From Thermoplasmata archaeon (GTDB taxonomy: Archaea; Thermoplasmatota; Thermoplasmata; SG8-5), in NCBI GenBank assembly GCA_030655715.1, contig JAUSPR010000036.1, forward strand, positions 1 through 8,340: 8,340 nt of DNA, written 5' to 3'. Under the pieces are notes generated by a model. It ran no database searches and had not been told where the DNA came from. It was given only the letters and a program-made list of their open reading frames with translations. Shown here piece by piece: positions 5,624 to 8,340 of the stretch. Both the position numbers and the translations under genes were made by a program. How positions within the stretch are numbered: position 1 is the stretch's first letter; each line of letters starts with the position of its first letter.

Positions 5624-6508
5624 ATGAAATATTCCGAGGATCTGATTGAAAAAACAGAACGGTTGCTAGATATACTAACCGGCATCGGTCAGGTGCCCGC
5701 CACCGCGAAACGTCTGAGCCTCTGTGGGGGAACCGCACTCAACCTGCTGCGTTCCAAAACGCCCCCCAGGTTATCAGAAGATCTGGATTTCAACTTCCGG
5801 CACAGCGGTCGGGATGATTGGGGTTCGGCCCGTCAGGAAACTGAAACCGCACTCAAGTCTGTCCTGCAACGCCTGGGCTATGACATGAAAATGCTCAAGA
5901 TTCAGCCGCTGTACAATCAGGGCCGTTTCTATGTTCGTTACCGTAACAGGGTCGGCAGGAACGACCTGATAAAGATAGAGATAGGATACATGAGGCGGAT
6001 TCCAGACCTGCGGCGCGATTCTCTCGTGCGCATTCCTGACCACAGGAACACGTCTATCAAAACCCCAGTTATCGAGGAACTGTATGCCAATAAATTCTGC
6101 ACCATGTTTTCCAGGATGCGGAAACGGCCCAATGCCAGGGATGTTTTCGATGTGGCCACAATGAGTACGCGCAGGTTCAGACATGAACTGTTCACGGACC
6201 TGGCCATGGTGGAGACCGTTCTCATGGACATGAAATACGAAGAGATGCGATTTGTTGGGCTGGGGAAGGAATCGGAACGAGAACTGGCAAATCTGGCTGG
6301 TCATGGTCTTCGGGTCGAAACATTGACGGCCGTTGCGGAGGATTTCTCACACACCATTCTGGAAGAGCTGATTTCCCAGGGAATTGCCGAATTTCAGGAT
6401 TTTTTTAAACGCACCGGTAAAATTAAGTTGGGCATGCTTAACAATCCGGATTTATTCAATCTCCGAATACAAGAACATCCACAATTGCAGTGGCTGAAAA
6501 TGAAATGA
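5624..6508 (+). CDS. abiEii: AbiEii-like nucleotidyltransferase toxin
   Basis: The 294-residue protein carries the DUF1814/AbiEii motifs in order. LCGGTALNLL...RLSEDLDFN (about residues 34-55) is the nucleotidyltransferase motif with both metal-binding Asp. NDLIKIEIGY (about 114-123) holds the third acidic/Lys motif. ELYANKFCTMFSRMRKRPNA followed by RDVFDV (about 149-174) is motif IV. Known members transfer nucleotides, for example to tRNA or with GTP, and arrest growth; they also abort phage infection. ATG 5624 lies 1 nt after the AbiEi stop, with GGGGTG 6 nt before it as a ribosome site inside the AbiEi gene; GTG 5615 in frame is an alternative. All key motifs are intact, so the toxin is probably active. 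Cassette copy B follows directly. Confidence 0.88.
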   Translation: MKYSEDLIEKTERLLDILTGIGQVPATAKRLSLCGGTALNLLRSKTPPRLSEDLDFNFRHSGRDDWGSARQETETALKSVLQRLGYDMKMLKIQPLYNQGRFYVRYRNRVGRNDLIKIEIGYMRRIPDLRRDSLVRIPDHRNTSIKTPVIEELYANKFCTMFSRMRKRPNARDVFDVATMSTRRFRHELFTDLAMVETVLMDMKYEEMRFVGLGKESERELANLAGHGLRVETLTAVAEDFSHTILEELISQGIAEFQDFFKRTGKIKLGMLNNPDLFNLRIQEHPQLQWLKMK

Positions 6509-6653
6509 GCTGGCAATAGTTTTCAATACATTTGTCAGATGGCTGCAGCTGGACGCAAAAGGCTGGCTCAACGATGTTTTATCCTGCGTCCGCGCCCTGG
6601 ACAAACCCACCTTCACCCTCGAAGAGATGTACGGCTTCGACGCCAGGCTCCGG
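6507..6653 (+). pseudogene. Relic of a DpnI/Dam-replacing C-terminal winged helix (copy B)
   Basis: The frame reads FVRWLQLDAKGWLNDVLSCV, then RALDKPTFTLEEMYGFDARL. It retains slightly more of the preceding linker than copy A (LDAKG before WLNDVL, like the RGW of DpnI). It has no start codon and is cut after DARLR. Compared with copy A, 26 of the 30 shared codons give the same residue, with five further silent codon changes. An 8-bp tandem duplication (GGCTCCGG twice, 6646-6661) follows directly, absent from copy A. It overlaps the AbiEii stop codon. Confidence 0.6.
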
Positions 6654-6815
6654 GGCTCCGGAATGCGATGGTGTCGAGTAGGCTGGAACTCGGTCCTGGC
6701 AATGCGAGAATGTCTGGTTGGCCGGGTGCCGTTGCTACCCCGCCCATCACCTTGGCACCCTCCTCTCCAAATGTCCTCAGACTTTGGATACCGATAAAAA
6801 CAGGCGGGGCATGCT
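6564..6815 (+). repeat. Dispersed repeat cassette, copy B
   Basis: This is the same order as 1411-1757: winged-helix relic, a conserved segment starting AATGCGATGGTGTCG (6662 onward), a short copy-specific stretch, the hairpin repeat and a GGCGGGGCATG tail. It lacks the ~100 bp found in the middle of copy A. It fills the gap between the AbiE operon and the convergent AbrB gene; no intact gene is seen in 6509-6830. Confidence 0.75.
6766..6798 (+). repeat. Hairpin repeat, copy 4
   Basis: This is identical in the hairpin to copy 1: TCCAAA (6766-6771) with TTTGGA (6783-6788), and inner TC/GA around the loop CTCA. The tail is TACCGATAAAA. Confidence 0.7.
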
Positions 6816-6830
6816 GATGGAATGTTAGGC

Positions 6831-7076
6831 CTAGCGCTTCTTTCGTTCTTCCCGAACTTCCCTTTCCAGATCCTTTTTCGTCAGTTTCAACGCCTTCCTG
6901 CGCTTATCGAATGGTTCCAGCGCTTCGCGTATGTTCTTTTCCGATTTTATTAATACACCGTCTTCAAGTTCCAGAAAGACCACATTAGTGCCGTCCTCCA
7001 GACCCAGGTTTTTCCTGATGTCCGCAGGTATCGTCACCTGTCCTTTCGAAGTTACTTTTGAGGTTCCAAATGTCAT
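6831..7076 (-). CDS. AbrB/MazE-type antitoxin, orphan
   Basis: The 81-residue protein starts MTFGTSKVTSKGQVTIPADI, a textbook SpoVT-AbrB swapped-hairpin domain (residues about 5-48, continuing RKNLGLEDGTNVVFLELEDG). A basic-acidic helical tail ends in EREVREERKKR, which in VapB-like antitoxins wraps and neutralises the toxin. These genes usually sit directly before a PIN (VapC) or MazF toxin. Here the downstream side is cassette copy B and no toxin frame follows, so it appears orphaned. It could regulate a distant toxin or be a stand-alone regulator. A minus-strand TATA-like TAATATATG (about 7109-7119) lies upstream. Confidence 0.8.
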   Translation of the reverse strand: MTFGTSKVTSKGQVTIPADIRKNLGLEDGTNVVFLELEDGVLIKSEKNIREALEPFDKRRKALKLTKKDLEREVREERKKR

Positions 7077-7080
7077 TTTA

Positions 7081-7270
7081 TCATCTCAATATAAGTATGG
7101 ATTTCCTTACATATATTACTTTCTGTACACTCGTGTATGGTACAATCCCCTTTTCCACATCCTCGAACCTCATCTCTCCCTCCCCGCACTCCGGGCACCA
7201 GAACCCCACCCCAGGGCGAAGTCTATCAGATCCCTCTCCGGGTCGTCCAGGAGGTTTTGAATACCGATTA
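7081..7270 (-). pseudogene. Zinc-ribbon relic and hairpin half-repeat
   Basis: On the minus strand one frame reads GFWCPECGEGEMRFEDVEKG and ends at TGA 7081-7083. An adjoining frame upstream reads LLDDPERDLIDFALG, so a single frameshift near 7200-7215 separates them. The piece resembles DFDMSKGFYCPVCGED at 1780-1850. It has only one CxxC knuckle and no start codon. TTTGAATACCGATTAAG (7255-7271, plus strand) is a diverged half of the hairpin repeat. No intact gene occurs in 7077-7332. Confidence 0.35.
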
Positions 7271-7301
7271 AGCCGACAGTTTCGCCCACCCCCTCCCCCT
7301 G

Positions 7302-7309
7302 TTTATATA
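7302..7309 (+). promoter_or_regulatory. TATA box of the DinD-like gene
   Basis: TTTATATA is centred ~27 nt before the ATG at 7333, with no Shine-Dalgarno site between. This indicates a leaderless transcript. Confidence 0.65.
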
Positions 7310-7332
7310 CCATTTTAGACATTACCTAATCA

Positions 7333-8169
7333 ATGAACGATGCGGATAGCGCCCTGGTGGTGTTTCGGGGCAAGGAGATTCGGAGAGCATGGCATGACGG
7401 CCAATGGTACTTTGTGGTGGTGGATATAGTGGGAGCGCTCACAGATTCCATCAATCCCACGGATTATCTGAAGAAATTGCGTAAGAGAGACAACTCGCTG
7501 AACGAAGGGTGGGGACAATTTGTCACCCCCCTTGATATTCAGACATCTGGCGGTATCCAACAAATTAATTGCATGAACACTGAAAACGCCTTCCGCCTCA
7601 TCCAATCCACCCCCTCGAAGAAAGCAGAACCGTTCAAACGCTGGCTCGCAAAGGTCGGGTACGAGCGCGTCCAGGAAATCGAAAATCCCGAACTGGCAAT
7701 GAGACGTATGAAGGAGTTCTATGCCTCTAAGGGCTATTCCGAGGAATGGATTGAGAAACGTGCCAGGGGAATAGCTGTCAGAGATGAATTAACTGATGAA
7801 TGGGACAAGCGCGGCATCGAAACCGACAGAGAATTTTCCATTCTGACAGCCGAGATATCGAAAGCAGCATTCGGACTCACGCCAACCGAGTATCTGGCCC
7901 ACAAGGGCCTGAAAAGGCAGAATCTCAGGGACCACATGGATGATCTGGAACTGATTTTCACAATGCTGGGGGAGGCCGCCACCACAGAGATTGCCAGGGC
8001 AAAGGACGCCCGGGGATTTGTTGAGAACAAGAATGCGGCCAAGAATGGTGGAGCCGTATCTGGCGACGCAAGGCGGGATCTGGAAACAAAAACAGGAAAA
8101 CCGGTCGTAACCGGCGAGAATTTCCTCGATGTCCCGGAGAAGGTCAAGCGGCTGGGAAAGAGGAAATAG
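7333..8169 (+). CDS. Bro-N domain protein, DinD-like
   Basis: The 278-residue protein has an N-terminal Bro-N domain (about residues 7-112: VVFRGKEIRRAWHDGQWYFV, then DIVGAL, MNTENAFRLIQ and KRWLAKVG). The C-terminal part includes KGLKRQNLRDHMDDLELIF, AKDARGF and GKPVVTGENFLD and matches the organisation of DNA-damage-inducible protein D (E. coli DinD, 274 residues). E. coli DinD inhibits RecA; bacterial copies are LexA-controlled, and nothing like a LexA site is seen here. Bro-N domains bind DNA and are common in viruses and mobile elements, so this gene probably arrived by transfer. The length is normal for the family and no lesion is seen. Its start is fixed by a TATA box 27 nt upstream. 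Confidence 0.82.
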   Translation: MNDADSALVVFRGKEIRRAWHDGQWYFVVVDIVGALTDSINPTDYLKKLRKRDNSLNEGWGQFVTPLDIQTSGGIQQINCMNTENAFRLIQSTPSKKAEPFKRWLAKVGYERVQEIENPELAMRRMKEFYASKGYSEEWIEKRARGIAVRDELTDEWDKRGIETDREFSILTAEISKAAFGLTPTEYLAHKGLKRQNLRDHMDDLELIFTMLGEAATTEIARAKDARGFVENKNAAKNGGAVSGDARRDLETKTGKPVVTGENFLDVPEKVKRLGKRK

Positions 8170-8181
8170 GCTTGCACCCCC

Positions 8182-8256
8182 GCCGAACTGGATTGTTTTC
8201 CAATAGTTCTCATCTCGTCCAAGATGATGGGCGATTTCATCGGTATTCCATATTAA
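8182..8256 (+). pseudogene. Fragment of a second C39-like gene
   Basis: Twenty-four codons plus TAA read AELDCFPIVLISSKMMGDFI then GIPY. They match residues 127-150 of the C39-like protein at 3971-4567 at 22 of 24 positions. Ten of the twelve differing codons are silent, so the parent copy was under selection before it was cut. It stops where the catalytic His would be (HW replaced by Y-stop). There is no start codon. Confidence 0.8.
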
Positions 8257-8272
8257 CAATGGTGGCGCCCGA

Positions 8273-8340
8273 CTACCTCACCTTGACCTCGAACTCCTTG
8301 ACCACCTTGTACCCGCCTCCTGAGACTGGTATCCTGATTT
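8273..8340 (-). CDS. C-terminal end of a gene entering from the right (partial)
   Basis: On the minus strand the frame reads IRIPVSGGGYKVVKEFEVKV then R and stops at TAG 8273-8275. The alternating hydrophobic/charged pattern fits a beta-rich C-terminus. Only 21 residues are visible, so no family can be named. Confidence 0.4.
   Translation of the reverse strand, partial: IRIPVSGGGYKVVKEFEVKVR

Noticed and set aside
5774..6304. 176-residue minus-strand ORF within abiEii
   Set aside because: Antisense shadow of a well-supported coding sequence with all AbiEii motifs.
6539..6817. 92-residue ORF in cassette copy B
   Set aside because: It uses a different frame from the recognisable winged-helix relic and is Arg-rich shadow translation.

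Overview
The window reads as an accessory, toxin-antitoxin-rich stretch of an archaeal chromosome, probably euryarchaeal. The archaeal call rests on TATA boxes placed about 25-27 nt before start codons with no leader (164-172 before the ATG at 193; 7302-7309 before the ATG at 7333), on Shine-Dalgarno sites of the GGAGGTGA type, and on the gene families present. I cannot name the genus. Base composition is mixed, with AT-rich promoters and GC-rich patches.

Layout: (1) 1-97, the tail of an upstream gene. (2) 193-1389, a nucleotidyltransferase (MNT) / HEPN toxin-antitoxin pair; the HEPN gene is cut near its 3' end by a ~200 bp block rich in inverted repeats (about 1092-1290), and its original C-terminus survives at 1291-1389. 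(3) 1411-1757, a repeat cassette (copy A): a relic of a DpnI/Dam-replacing C-terminal winged helix, a conserved non-coding segment, an IS200/IS605-like hairpin and a hairpin repeat. (4) 1758-1921 (minus), broken HTH / zinc-ribbon remnants. (5) 2024-3494 (minus), a two-gene operon of an unrecognised 302-residue protein and a frameshifted PIN-domain ribonuclease. (6) 3971-4567, a C39-like cysteine peptidase-fold protein, followed by a cluster of hairpin repeats (4574-4740). (7) 4825-6508, an AbiEi/AbiEii operon with a palindrome just downstream of its TATA box. (8) 6507-6815, cassette copy B. (9) 6831-7076 (minus), an orphan AbrB/MazE-like antitoxin. (10) 7081-7270, another zinc-ribbon relic and a half repeat. 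(11) 7333-8169, a Bro-N / DinD-like protein. (12) 8182-8256, a 24-codon relic of a second C39-like gene. (13) 8273-8340 (minus), the end of a gene that enters from the right.

Functionally the window holds several growth-control modules (MNT-HEPN, PIN plus partner, AbiE, orphan AbrB) between dispersed repeats and gene debris. Cassettes A and B lie directly after the MNT-HEPN and AbiE modules respectively, which suggests that recombination between repeats shuffles modules. The most interesting features are a short hairpin repeat whose copies show compensatory base changes, the structured insertion in the HEPN gene, and the 302-residue / PIN operon, which may be an undescribed toxin-antitoxin pair.
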